Origin: Oligoflexia bacterium
Lineage (GTDB): Bacteria; Myxococcota_A; UBA796; UBA2385
Assembly: GCA_013152105.1 (NCBI GenBank)
Contig: JAADHA010000396.1
Coordinates: forward strand, 3,322 to 9,461
Length of the DNA stretch: 6,140 nt
Reading direction: 5' to 3'
The notes under the pieces were generated by a model. That model saw nothing but the letters and a program-made list of their open reading frames with translations. It was not told the DNA's origin and did no database searches. The translations under genes and the position numbers were made by a program. This document shows positions 1-5,473 of the stretch, one piece after another. Within the stretch, counting starts at the first letter, position 1, and the number at the start of each line of letters is the position of its first letter.

Positions 1-175
1 CCATGGCAGCGACCGAGGTACCGCCGCTGACGATGCCGGCCACCGCGGACATGTGGCGCTGGGCCTGGTGCTGCCCGCACTTGGGGCAAGCCACATCTTC
101 ATCGGGGGTGTCCATGCGGACCAGATCGTCGAACTCGTCGCCACAGTGCTTACAGCGGTACTCATAGATGGGCAC
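1..175 (-). CDS. FmdB-family zinc-ribbon protein (N-terminal part, cut by window edge)
   Basis: The 58 visible residues open with V/M-P-I-Y-E-Y-R-C-x2-C-G, the signature start of the FmdB/Zn-ribbon_8 family. Two CxxC knuckles, Cys8/Cys11 and Cys30/Cys33 (C-P-K-C-G), would bind one zinc ion. A short Ser/Gly/Ala-rich stretch follows (about residues 43-57), as is usual in this family, whose members run to roughly 60-110 residues; the stop lies beyond the left edge. The start is GTG at 175-173, supported by AGGAG at 184-188 with an 8-base spacer and by the conserved P-I-Y-E-Y immediately after it. The family name comes from a proposed regulator of formamidase expression in Methylophilus; for most members, including this one, the role is unknown. 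It lies on the same strand as the upstream operon, 106 bases after the phosphodiesterase stop. It could be read through from that operon or have its own control. Family assignment is very sure, function is not. Confidence 0.93.
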   Translation of the reverse strand, partial: MPIYEYRCKHCGDEFDDLVRMDTPDEDVACPKCGQHQAQRHMSAVAGIVSGGTSVAAM

Positions 176-183
176 GGGGTTCT

Positions 184-188
184 CTCCT
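184..188 (-). promoter_or_regulatory. Ribosome binding site of the FmdB-type gene
   Basis: On the minus strand this reads AGGAG, 8 bases before the GTG start at 175. It decides the start, because no ATG lies in a suitable position and the family consensus P-I-Y-E-Y follows the GTG directly. Confidence 0.8.
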
Positions 189-192
189 GTTG

Positions 193-212
193 AGGTGGGG
201 TCGACCACACCT
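193..212. promoter_or_regulatory. 20-bp near-perfect palindrome upstream of the FmdB-type gene (candidate operator)
   Basis: AGGTGGGGTCGACCACACCT is an inverted repeat centred on TCGA with 9 of 10 pairs matching; the single mismatch is G198 against A207. It sits 4 bases upstream of the Shine-Dalgarno and 17 bases upstream of the start codon. That is a usual place for a dimeric repressor site, or for an mRNA hairpin that influences initiation. No promoter hexamers are convincing around it. The palindrome is seen directly; the regulatory role is inference. Confidence 0.4.
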
Positions 213-225
213 GTGCGCAAGACGC

Positions 226-243
226 CTGGCGGACAAGCGCCAG
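226..243 (-). other. Stem-loop after the phosphodiesterase gene (weak terminator candidate)
   Basis: A perfect 6-bp inverted repeat, CTGGCG with CGCCAG, encloses a 6-base loop about 40 bases past the phosphodiesterase stop codon. On the minus strand no run of T follows, so a classical Rho-independent terminator is not supported. It may be an mRNA 3' stabilising structure or a leader hairpin of the FmdB-type gene, or it may be chance in GC-rich DNA. Confidence 0.25.
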
Positions 244-281
244 CGGGCGGGCCTGCGACACGATGCCGCAGCCAGCGTGGT

Positions 282-2153
282 CTATTCCTCGATGTAACCC
301 AGCGCCTTGAGGGCCTCGGTGTTGACGTCCACATCGCCGGTCGCGGCGCTGCCACCGTGGTGAATGGGCGCGAGGGCTTCGTAGGTCGCGACCCGGGGCA
401 GGGTCTCACCGAAGACGGCCTGGCCCGGCATATCGATGGCCGCCGGCAGGTCGAGGAGGGAGAGGATGGTGGGGCCCAGGTCCAGCAGGGGAATGGGCGC
501 ATGGAGGGCACCGGCCGCGATGCCCGGGCCGCGAGCCAAGAACACGCCCGAGGCATCGTGCTCGCCGCTATAGGCATCGGTGAGCTTGGCGTAGTCCGAC
601 AGGGGCTCGCCGCCGACCTGGTCGCTGTCCAGCCGCTGCTGGTCGATGCGCTCATCGTTGAGACTCAGGCCCAGCTCCCGCGGGCTGTCGGGCATGTCCT
701 CCCAGCGGTAGAAGGGTTTGCCGGTGCTCTTCTGGGTGAGGCCCGACAGGAAGGCGACGATGCTGGCCTTCTCGGCCTCAACATCCTCGCCCAGCAGCGC
801 CACCGTGATCTTGATTCCGGTCTTGCTCACGTCCACCGGGCCGACCTCGGCCTGGAGGCGGGCCTTGAGGTGTTCGGTCTTGGGGGCGAAGAAACGGCCT
901 GCGTCTGTGGCCCCCATCGCGCGAAAACCGTGGTCGCTCACAACCAGGATGGTCGTGTCATCGTCGACGCTGTTCGCGATCTCGTAGAGGACCTGGTCGG
1001 CCTGGCGGTAGGCATCGGGCAAGGCTTGGGAGAGATCATCACAGGGCCCACTGCCGTCCTGGCAGTCGACCCACAGGCCGAAGTGGGTGTGGCCCAGGGC
1101 GTCGGTCGCGTAGTCGGTGAAGCTGGCCACGTCGGGGCGCTGCATGTGGAGTTGGTGGATGAAGACATCGCGGTCCATGTCGACACGCAACATCTGCAGG
1201 CGCCAGGCGCGCTCTTCGGGGCTGGGCTTCAAGAAGCGGTCGCGCAAGGTCCAGTCGACGGCCTTGCACAGCGTGCTCCAGCGAAAGCCGTGCTCGATGC
1301 CGTCCAGAGCCAGGCGCCAACTGGGTCGGGTGGCGGCGTGTTGCTTGCGCTTGAGCCGCCGTGACAGCTCCAGCTCCTTGATGAAGGACAGCGACATCGG
1401 CCAGGTCTCGGGCGTAGGCGCGAGCCAGGCCGGGACGATGAAGCCGCCGCGTCCCTTTTCCAGAGCCGCCAGGTAGAAGTCACTGTCGGCGCGAGCAGGA
1501 GCGCGCGCCGCGGCCGCCTTGGGGTCCTGCGACAGGTCTTGCGGCGGAAAGGTCACCAGCCACTTGTAGACGCCCACCCGCAGCCCGGCCTGGTGGGCGA
1601 TCTCCCACCACCTGGGGTAGGCCGCCTGGTCGCCGCGGACCCGAAAGCCGTGGATACCGTGGACCTCGGGGACCTGGCCGGTGGCCATGGTCGTCCACAA
1701 CAGCGGCGAGAACATCGGCTTCCGGCTGGTCAGGACCGCGCGCGTCCCCTCGCCTGACAGGGTCTTGAACATCGGCAGGTCCAGCTTGTCGATGATATCC
1801 CAGGTCGCGCCGTCCATGCCCACGATCACCAGCTTGGCGTCGACCTTGGCGGGCACCGGCGCCGCGAAGGTGGACAGGATCAGGAACAGCCAGGCCACGG
1901 CGAAGGGAAAGCTGATCTTGAAGGTGAGCGCGCGGCCGGGGTGCCGGGCCTGGCGGTCGGCCCGGCGACCCAGCAGGGCGCCGACCAGCGCACCGACCAG
2001 CAACAAGGGCAGGACAGCCAGCGCGAAGTAGCTGAGCGGATCGTCCACGAACCAGGGGTTCAAGCGCTCCATCTGGAAGGCGAAGAGGGTGGCCGGGAGC
2101 GCCCCGATCAGGGCCCCTGCCAGGGCGCCGCCAACCGTCGCGGTGGATCTCAT
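282..2153 (-). CDS. Membrane-anchored type I phosphodiesterase / alkaline-phosphatase-superfamily protein
   Basis: A 623-residue protein with three predicted N-terminal membrane helices (about 5-27, 41-62, 78-98). The Arg-rich loop between helices 2 and 3 (63-75) indicates N-in topology with the catalytic domain in the periplasm. The enzyme domain runs from about 107 to 580 and shows the Phosphodiest (PF01663) metal and nucleophile set. Asp114 lies in V-G-M-D-G. Ser149 lies in M-F-S-P-L-L-W-T-T-M-A-T-G, at the Thr/Ser nucleophile position. Asp351 and His355 lie in D-A-L-G-H, Asp407/His408 in S-D-H-G, and His532 in S-G-E-H-D. About 180 residues between nucleophile and D-x-x-G-H form a Trp/Arg-rich cap that probably sets specificity. 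Cys364 and Cys371 (CX6C) could form a disulfide. The protein ends in L-K-A-L-G-Y-I-E-E. Its ATG overlaps the acyltransferase stop (ATGA), so it should be translationally coupled. Family members hydrolyse phosphodiesters or phosphomonoesters, or transfer phospho-groups; the substrate here is unknown. Superfamily assignment is very sure. Confidence 0.9.
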   Translation of the reverse strand: MRSTATVGGALAGALIGALPATLFAFQMERLNPWFVDDPLSYFALAVLPLLLVGALVGALLGRRADRQARHPGRALTFKISFPFAVAWLFLILSTFAAPVPAKVDAKLVIVGMDGATWDIIDKLDLPMFKTLSGEGTRAVLTSRKPMFSPLLWTTMATGQVPEVHGIHGFRVRGDQAAYPRWWEIAHQAGLRVGVYKWLVTFPPQDLSQDPKAAAARAPARADSDFYLAALEKGRGGFIVPAWLAPTPETWPMSLSFIKELELSRRLKRKQHAATRPSWRLALDGIEHGFRWSTLCKAVDWTLRDRFLKPSPEERAWRLQMLRVDMDRDVFIHQLHMQRPDVASFTDYATDALGHTHFGLWVDCQDGSGPCDDLSQALPDAYRQADQVLYEIANSVDDDTTILVVSDHGFRAMGATDAGRFFAPKTEHLKARLQAEVGPVDVSKTGIKITVALLGEDVEAEKASIVAFLSGLTQKSTGKPFYRWEDMPDSPRELGLSLNDERIDQQRLDSDQVGGEPLSDYAKLTDAYSGEHDASGVFLARGPGIAAGALHAPIPLLDLGPTILSLLDLPAAIDMPGQAVFGETLPRVATYEALAPIHHGGSAATGDVDVNTEALKALGYIEE

Positions 2154-3124
2154 GCGGTCTCCAGGAGCAGGCGTCCGGGCTCAAAAGCGTCCCAGAAGTG
2201 CCAGTCGCCGGGGTGGGCGGCCAGCGAGTCGGACAGGTAGCGCGCGATGGCGTCCGCACCAGAGTCCAGGGCGGCGGCCTTGCCCTGGTCGCGGGTGAAG
2301 TCGATGGGCGGGCCCAGCTCGGCGACGAAGAGGGCCCGGCCGTGGCCACCATCACGGCGTGGCAGCTCGGGCCCGCGGTTGCGCACCGTGCGAACGGTGA
2401 GCAGCGGCACCTGGGCCTTCCAGGCCAGCCAGATCGGGCCGATGGGCAGGCCCATTCTTTGGCCGAGGACCAGACGCGGACTGCGGCGGCCAAGCTCGTC
2501 CCCACCGCCGGTGCCGTCGCAGGCCGACATCACGACACCGCCGTCCTGCAAGGCCCGCAGGACCGGCCGAAGGAATTTGCCGCCGTCGTGCAAGGTGGCC
2601 TGGATGCGGTCTTCCAAATCGGCGCGGGTCTGCGCCGCCCAGCGCCCGGTCTCGGACAGATCGACCAGCGTGACCCGACCGCCACCGACCTGGTGCATGG
2701 GCAGGCCGCGCACGCCCAAGACGTGAAGTGGAAGCTGGGCGGGCCCCATGTGGGGGTGCATCAGCATCACGCCCTGGCCCCTGGCGCGGGCCGCTTCAAG
2801 GTGCTCCAAGCCGCGAAGCTCCAGGTACCGGGGCCAGGTCTTCGCGTCGCACTTGCCAAACAGAAAGCCGATGTACTGGTTGCCGAAGTGGGTCGCGAAG
2901 GTCTGGCGGGCCAGGACCAGCAGGTCGTCGCGGTCCCCCAGGCCCCGACGCATATTCCGGGCGATATGGCGCACCTTGGCCGGCATCGCGCGGGCCACCG
3001 CCCGACCCATGCCACGGGCCAGCGCGACCTCGAACAGCGGAGGCGCAGCCTGGGCCACCTGGCGCAGCGGCCCCCACATCAGCTTGCGGTAGGCGTCCTT
3101 CAGCCCACTCTCGCCGAAGATCAT
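2150..3124 (-). CDS. LpxL/HtrB-family lipid acyltransferase-like protein with an HX4Q motif
   Basis: A 324-residue protein of about the usual length for the lipid A biosynthesis acyltransferase family (PF03279), whose members move acyl chains from acyl-ACP or acyl-CoA onto lipid A, phosphatidylinositol mannosides or other lipids at the inner leaflet. Seen in order: an N-terminal Y-R-K-L-M-W-G-P-L-R segment, N-M-R-R-G-L-G (57-63), G-L-E-H-L-E-A-A (105-112), then P-H-M-G-P-A-Q (124-130) at the active-site block, A-C-D-G-T (201-205), and a closing D-W-H-F-W (307-311). Canonical members have HX4D/E; here His125 is followed by Gln130, codon CAG at 2737-2735. Asp203 may serve as another polar active-site residue. 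The first 35 residues hold only a weak hydrophobic stretch, so membrane association is probably peripheral. No Shine-Dalgarno precedes ATG 3124. The gene starts on the stop of a 12-codon mini-frame and ends overlapping the phosphodiesterase start. Family assignment is sure; acceptor lipid and activity are not. Confidence 0.87.
   Translation of the reverse strand: MIFGESGLKDAYRKLMWGPLRQVAQAAPPLFEVALARGMGRAVARAMPAKVRHIARNMRRGLGDRDDLLVLARQTFATHFGNQYIGFLFGKCDAKTWPRYLELRGLEHLEAARARGQGVMLMHPHMGPAQLPLHVLGVRGLPMHQVGGGRVTLVDLSETGRWAAQTRADLEDRIQATLHDGGKFLRPVLRALQDGGVVMSACDGTGGGDELGRRSPRLVLGQRMGLPIGPIWLAWKAQVPLLTVRTVRNRGPELPRRDGGHGRALFVAELGPPIDFTRDQGKAAALDSGADAIARYLSDSLAAHPGDWHFWDAFEPGRLLLETA
2159..2162 (-). 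promoter_or_regulatory. Ribosome binding site of the phosphodiesterase gene
   Basis: GGAG on the minus strand, five bases before the ATG at 2153, lies inside the last codons of the acyltransferase gene. The same GGAG-N5-start arrangement occurs before the bridging mini-frame (ATG at 3159) and before GTG 5111 of the first operon gene. Confidence 0.75.
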
Positions 3125-3159
3125 GGCCCAACCCGCGCAGATGGCACAACTCGCCCCAT
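3121..3159 (-). CDS. Twelve-codon bridging mini-frame, candidate translational coupler
   Basis: ATG at 3159-3157 shares its A with the TGA of the sulfatase-like gene (TGATG). The frame encodes MGRVVPSARVGP and stops with the TGA at 3123-3121, overlapping the acyltransferase start (ATGA). A Shine-Dalgarno, GGAG at 3168-3165, lies five bases upstream inside the last codons of the sulfatase-like gene. The acyltransferase ATG has no purine-rich site before it. Ribosomes ending on the first gene could restart here and be delivered onto the acyltransferase start. The peptide itself has no recognisable function. Alternatives are chance, or a single-base sequencing error hiding an acyltransferase that really starts at 3159. 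The geometry is seen directly; the coupling role is inference. Confidence 0.4.
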   Translation of the reverse strand: MGRVVPSARVGP

Positions 3160-5111
3160 CACTTCTCCATGTACCCGAGCGCCTGGAGCTTCTTGATGGC
3201 GTCTTCCGACTGCTGGACCTGCGAGCGCTCGACCGAGTTCTCGGAGAAGAGCTGCTGCGTCAGGTCAGTGAGCTGGTTCTCCACCGGGATCGCGATGGGG
3301 GCGCGCTGCTCGACCCGGTTCGGCGGCTGCCCGTGAATCGACCAGTTCTCGCTGGGCAGGTCGCCGTACTCGTGGTCCACGAAGCGATTGTTCGGAAAGC
3401 GCAGGGCGCTGACCCTCCAGGTGGGGTCCTTGATCTCACCCTTGCTGCGCAGGTCCCGGTTGACCGGCCGGTCGAAACACATGCCCCGGGCATAGGCACG
3501 GTGATCGCCTCCGGAGAAAGACGGCACCAGGCTCTGACCCGTCACGGTGGACGGCGTGTCGATCCCGACCAGGTCGTAGATCGTCGGCGCCAGGTCCGTC
3601 AGCTCGACCATCTGCTCGATCTTCTCGCCCGCGTGCTGACCGTCCGGGAGGCGGATCACCCAGGGGATCCAGGTGGCCGCCTCGTAGAGATCGTCGCCGT
3701 GGTTGAACCACACACCGTGATCGCCGGCCAGGCTCTCGCCGTGGTCCGCCAGCACGATGAGCACGGTGTCGTCGGCGTGTCCGCTGGCGTCCAGCCAGGC
3801 CACCAGGCGCCCCACCTGGCTGTCGGTGTAGCTGACCTCGCCCGCATACTGGGCGAGGACGTAGTCGGCGTCCGTGATCCCGGCGAGCGAGGGCTTGAGG
3901 TAGGACGCGATGTGCTGGGCGTCCTGCATGCTGGTGTGCGCTGGGTCGCGAGGATCACCCTGGTAATAGGCCGTGTTCCACGGAGGAGGGGGTTCATAGG
4001 GGCCATGGGGATCGAACAGGTGAACCCAGGTGAAGAAGGGCGCGTTCCCGCTGGCGTTGGCGTCGAGCCAGGCCAGGGCCTGGTCCGTCGTCCGCCCACC
4101 GATCCGCTCCAGGACCAGGTCGGGGTTCGTGAAGCGCTCGGCCATCGCCAGGACCCGGCCGGGCACCGTGGCGTCCCAGCCCTGCAACCAGCCGAAGTCG
4201 TCGTCGTAGACCTCGAAGCCGCGGCTGAAGCCCAGACCGCCATCCAGGACGTAGGCGCTGACGAAAGCCGCGGTGCGGTAGCCAGCGTCGCGAAGCTGCT
4301 GGGCGAGGGTGTGGTAGGCCGGGTCGATGGGCAAGCCATTGAGCAGGTTGCCGTGTTCCCAGGGCGTGCGGCCGGTCATCATCGTCGTGTGGCTGGGGCC
4401 GGTCACCGGGATCTGGCTGAAGGCGTTGTCCATCAGCAGGCCCTGGGTCGCCAGCGCGTCGAAGTTCGGCGTCTGCACGTCGGTCCGGCCGTAGGCACCG
4501 AAGTAGTCGGCGCGCGAGGTGTCCATGGTGACCAGCAGGACGTTGGGAGCGTCGGCGGGTGGATCCTGGTGGCCGCGGGGCACGGAGCGCCGGCTAACGA
4601 CGGCGTGGCCCACCATCAGCGAGAGGGACAGCAAGGCGATGGAGAAGACAAGGGCACGGCTGCGGATGAAGGCGACCCCAACGCAGATGACGGCGATGAC
4701 CGCCACACCCAGGGCGAAGACCAAGGGGTTGCCGTGTAGTGGGGGTGCCTGGGTGAAGGGAGCGGGAGCCCGGAACCAGGCTTCACCCGCGTCCAGCAGG
4801 TAGGCGAACGAGAGGCCGACCTGGAGCCCCCCCGCCACGGGATGCTTCATGCCACGACCCAGGCGAGAACGCAGCAGCAACCAGGCCGCCAGGCCGCCCA
4901 CGGCCCCAACCAGCGCCAGCGATCCGGCGTCGATGGCCGCGAGAAGGAGCGCGCGCCCCAGGTCCCGGGCCAGCGTGTCGGCCAGCACGGTTCGCAGGGT
5001 GTCGACCAGGCCGAAGAGCGCGCCCCCGAGCGCGGCGGCAGGCACGACGATCCCCGCCGAGACGCCTGTGCCTGAGGCGCCACCACCAGCGCGAGAGCTA
5101 TCGACAGACAC
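3159..5111 (-). CDS. Five-helix membrane protein with periplasmic sulfatase-fold domain and Thr nucleophile
   Basis: A 650-residue protein numbered from GTG 5111. Five predicted membrane helices (about 21-39, 54-79, 93-108, 128-148, 153-172) with basic loops at 81-90 and 150-153 give N-in/C-out topology. The sulfatase-fold domain (PF00884) spans about 189-540, with Asp197 (T-M-D-T-S-R-A-D), F-D-P-H-G-P-Y (366-372), L-A-D-H-G-E (454-459; Asp456/His457), and His465 and His471. The block aligned with the sulfatase C/S-x-P-S-R motif reads T-G-P-S-H (237-241), so no formylglycine can form and Thr237 is the likely nucleophile, as in EptA-type headgroup transferases. The tail is K-L-Q-A-L-G-Y-M-E-K. 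Three starts are possible. GTG 5141 has no Shine-Dalgarno, ATG 5114 is only one base from GGAGG, and GTG 5111 has GGAG with five bases of spacing, matching the other operon starts, so it is preferred. It is the first gene of the operon. It probably hydrolyses or transfers a phospho-group on an envelope lipid or glycan, but the substrate is not readable. The fold is sure; sulfatase activity is doubtful. Confidence 0.9.
   Translation of the reverse strand: MSVDSSRAGGGASGTGVSAGIVVPAAALGGALFGLVDTLRTVLADTLARDLGRALLLAAIDAGSLALVGAVGGLAAWLLLRSRLGRGMKHPVAGGLQVGLSFAYLLDAGEAWFRAPAPFTQAPPLHGNPLVFALGVAVIAVICVGVAFIRSRALVFSIALLSLSLMVGHAVVSRRSVPRGHQDPPADAPNVLLVTMDTSRADYFGAYGRTDVQTPNFDALATQGLLMDNAFSQIPVTGPSHTTMMTGRTPWEHGNLLNGLPIDPAYHTLAQQLRDAGYRTAAFVSAYVLDGGLGFSRGFEVYDDDFGWLQGWDATVPGRVLAMAERFTNPDLVLERIGGRTTDQALAWLDANASGNAPFFTWVHLFDPHGPYEPPPPWNTAYYQGDPRDPAHTSMQDAQHIASYLKPSLAGITDADYVLAQYAGEVSYTDSQVGRLVAWLDASGHADDTVLIVLADHGESLAGDHGVWFNHGDDLYEAATWIPWVIRLPDGQHAGEKIEQMVELTDLAPTIYDLVGIDTPSTVTGQSLVPSFSGGDHRAYARGMCFDRPVNRDLRSKGEIKDPTWRVSALRFPNNRFVDHEYGDLPSENWSIHGQPPNRVEQRAPIAIPVENQLTDLTQQLFSENSVERSQVQQSEDAIKKLQALGYMEK
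3163..3168 (-). promoter_or_regulatory. Shine-Dalgarno serving the bridging mini-frame
   Basis: GGAGAA on the minus strand, within the final Met-Glu-Lys codons of the sulfatase-like gene. Its GGAG core ends five bases before ATG 3159. It is about 40 bases from the acyltransferase ATG at 3124, too far to serve that start directly. Confidence 0.55.
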
Positions 5112-5116
5112 CATGC

Positions 5117-5121
5117 CTCCC
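5117..5121 (-). promoter_or_regulatory. Ribosome binding site of the sulfatase-like gene
   Basis: GGGAG on the minus strand, part of AGGGAGG. The GGAG core ends five bases before GTG 5111 and only two before ATG 5114, so it favours the GTG. The upstream GTG at 5141 has no purine-rich element before it. Confidence 0.55.
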
Positions 5122-5147
5122 TGGGTCGATGGTCCAATCACCGACGG

Positions 5148-5179
5148 GTCGGGCTAACCCGACACCGCGGTCGCGCGGT
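5148..5179. repeat. Two abutting 16-base hairpins in the operon leader
   Basis: GTCGGG-CTAA-CCCGAC (5148-5163) is followed without a gap by ACCGCG-GTCG-CGCGGT (5164-5179). Each is a perfect 6-bp stem with a 4-base loop. They lie 37-68 bases upstream of the preferred start of the minus-strand operon, between it and the divergent gene. A smaller GTGC-GGCT-GCAC hairpin follows at 5201-5212. No T-run flanks any of them, so intrinsic termination is not supported. Short perfect stems are common in GC-rich DNA; the back-to-back placement is the notable part. Confidence 0.35.
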
Positions 5180-5318
5180 TGTGGCCCAGCGGGATCTGCG
5201 GTGCGGCTGCACAGGTGTTGCACGGGCGGGCCTCGGGGAAGGCTGGGATGGCGGCCCGGTACGCCAAACAATACTTGGAAGCGTCACGGAACCGTCGCGC
5301 AGGCAGGCGTGTCCCAGT

Positions 5319-5347
5319 TTGCGATGACAAGGCCGTGGCACTACAAT
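5319..5347 (+). promoter_or_regulatory. Sigma-70-type promoter for the secreted-protein gene
   Basis: TTGCGA at 5319-5324 (4 of 6 to TTGACA), a 17-base spacer, and TACAAT at 5342-5347 (5 of 6 to TATAAT). Transcription would begin near 5354, leaving about 120 bases of leader before ATG 5474. The -10 sits in one of the few AT-rich spots of a GC-rich region. Spacing and orientation fit well, but the promoter is predicted by eye only. Confidence 0.5.
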
Positions 5348-5364
5348 CCGGCTTCTGGCACTAC
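5336..5364 (+). repeat. 9-base direct repeat TGGCACTAC overlapping promoter start region
   Basis: TGGCACTAC occurs at 5336-5344 and again at 5356-5364, a 20-base period or about two helical turns. The first copy overlaps the -10 element and the second covers the predicted start of transcription. That placement suits a repressor binding two sites on one DNA face. The repeat is seen directly; the operator role is inference. Confidence 0.35.
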
Positions 5365-5460
5365 TCCGCGCCGCGGCCGTCTCGCGACCTGCCTCTGCTG
5401 CGTGCTCCACCCGCACGGCGCTCTGAACACCGAATCCACGCGATCTTCGCCCACTCTCAT

Positions 5461-5467
5461 GAGGGGA
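5461..5467 (+). promoter_or_regulatory. Ribosome binding site of the secreted-protein gene
   Basis: GAGGGGA lies six bases before ATG 5474. An in-frame ATG at 5459 has no purine-rich element upstream, so the later ATG is preferred. Confidence 0.6.
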
Positions 5468-5473
5468 CGCACG

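Larger units (their letters stand above)
5112..5473. other. Divergent intergenic region
   Basis: This 362-base stretch separates the minus-strand operon from the plus-strand secreted-protein gene. It holds the Shine-Dalgarno of the operon at 5117-5121, twin hairpins at 5148-5179 and a rightward sigma-70-like promoter at 5319-5347 with a 9-base direct repeat over its start region. It also has an AT-richer pocket near 5264-5280. Reading frames that cross it have no recognisable protein character. No convincing leftward promoter was found, although the operon needs one here or nearby. From about 5365 to 5460 nothing specific was seen. Confidence 0.7.

Noticed and set aside
168..1364. Open frame of 398 codons on the plus strand opposite the phosphodiesterase gene
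   Set aside because: Same shadow effect; it also runs antisense through the start of the FmdB-type gene, and its product resembles no family.
2153..3159. Acyltransferase start at an internal Met (residue 16) or further upstream
   Set aside because: No in-frame start lies between ATG 3124 and the upstream stop, and the internal ATG has its nearest purine-rich site about 16 bases away, too far. ATG 3124 also has the ATGA junction.
3123..4739. Long open frame of 538 codons on the plus strand opposite the sulfatase-like gene
   Set aside because: It is antisense to a clear catalytic domain, its translation is low-complexity Val/Gly/Arg/Gln-rich with no motif, and long antisense frames are expected in GC-rich coding DNA.
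5264..5278. CCAA-N7-TTGG inverted repeat in an AT-rich pocket, with TATTGT on the minus strand as a possible -10 for the operon
   Set aside because: No acceptable -35 hexamer lies 16-18 bases upstream, and a 4-bp arm palindrome is too weak to call.
5336..5370. TGGCAC elements as a sigma-54 -24 box
   Set aside because: Neither copy has the GC dinucleotide at the -12 position (TTGC) at the required spacing.
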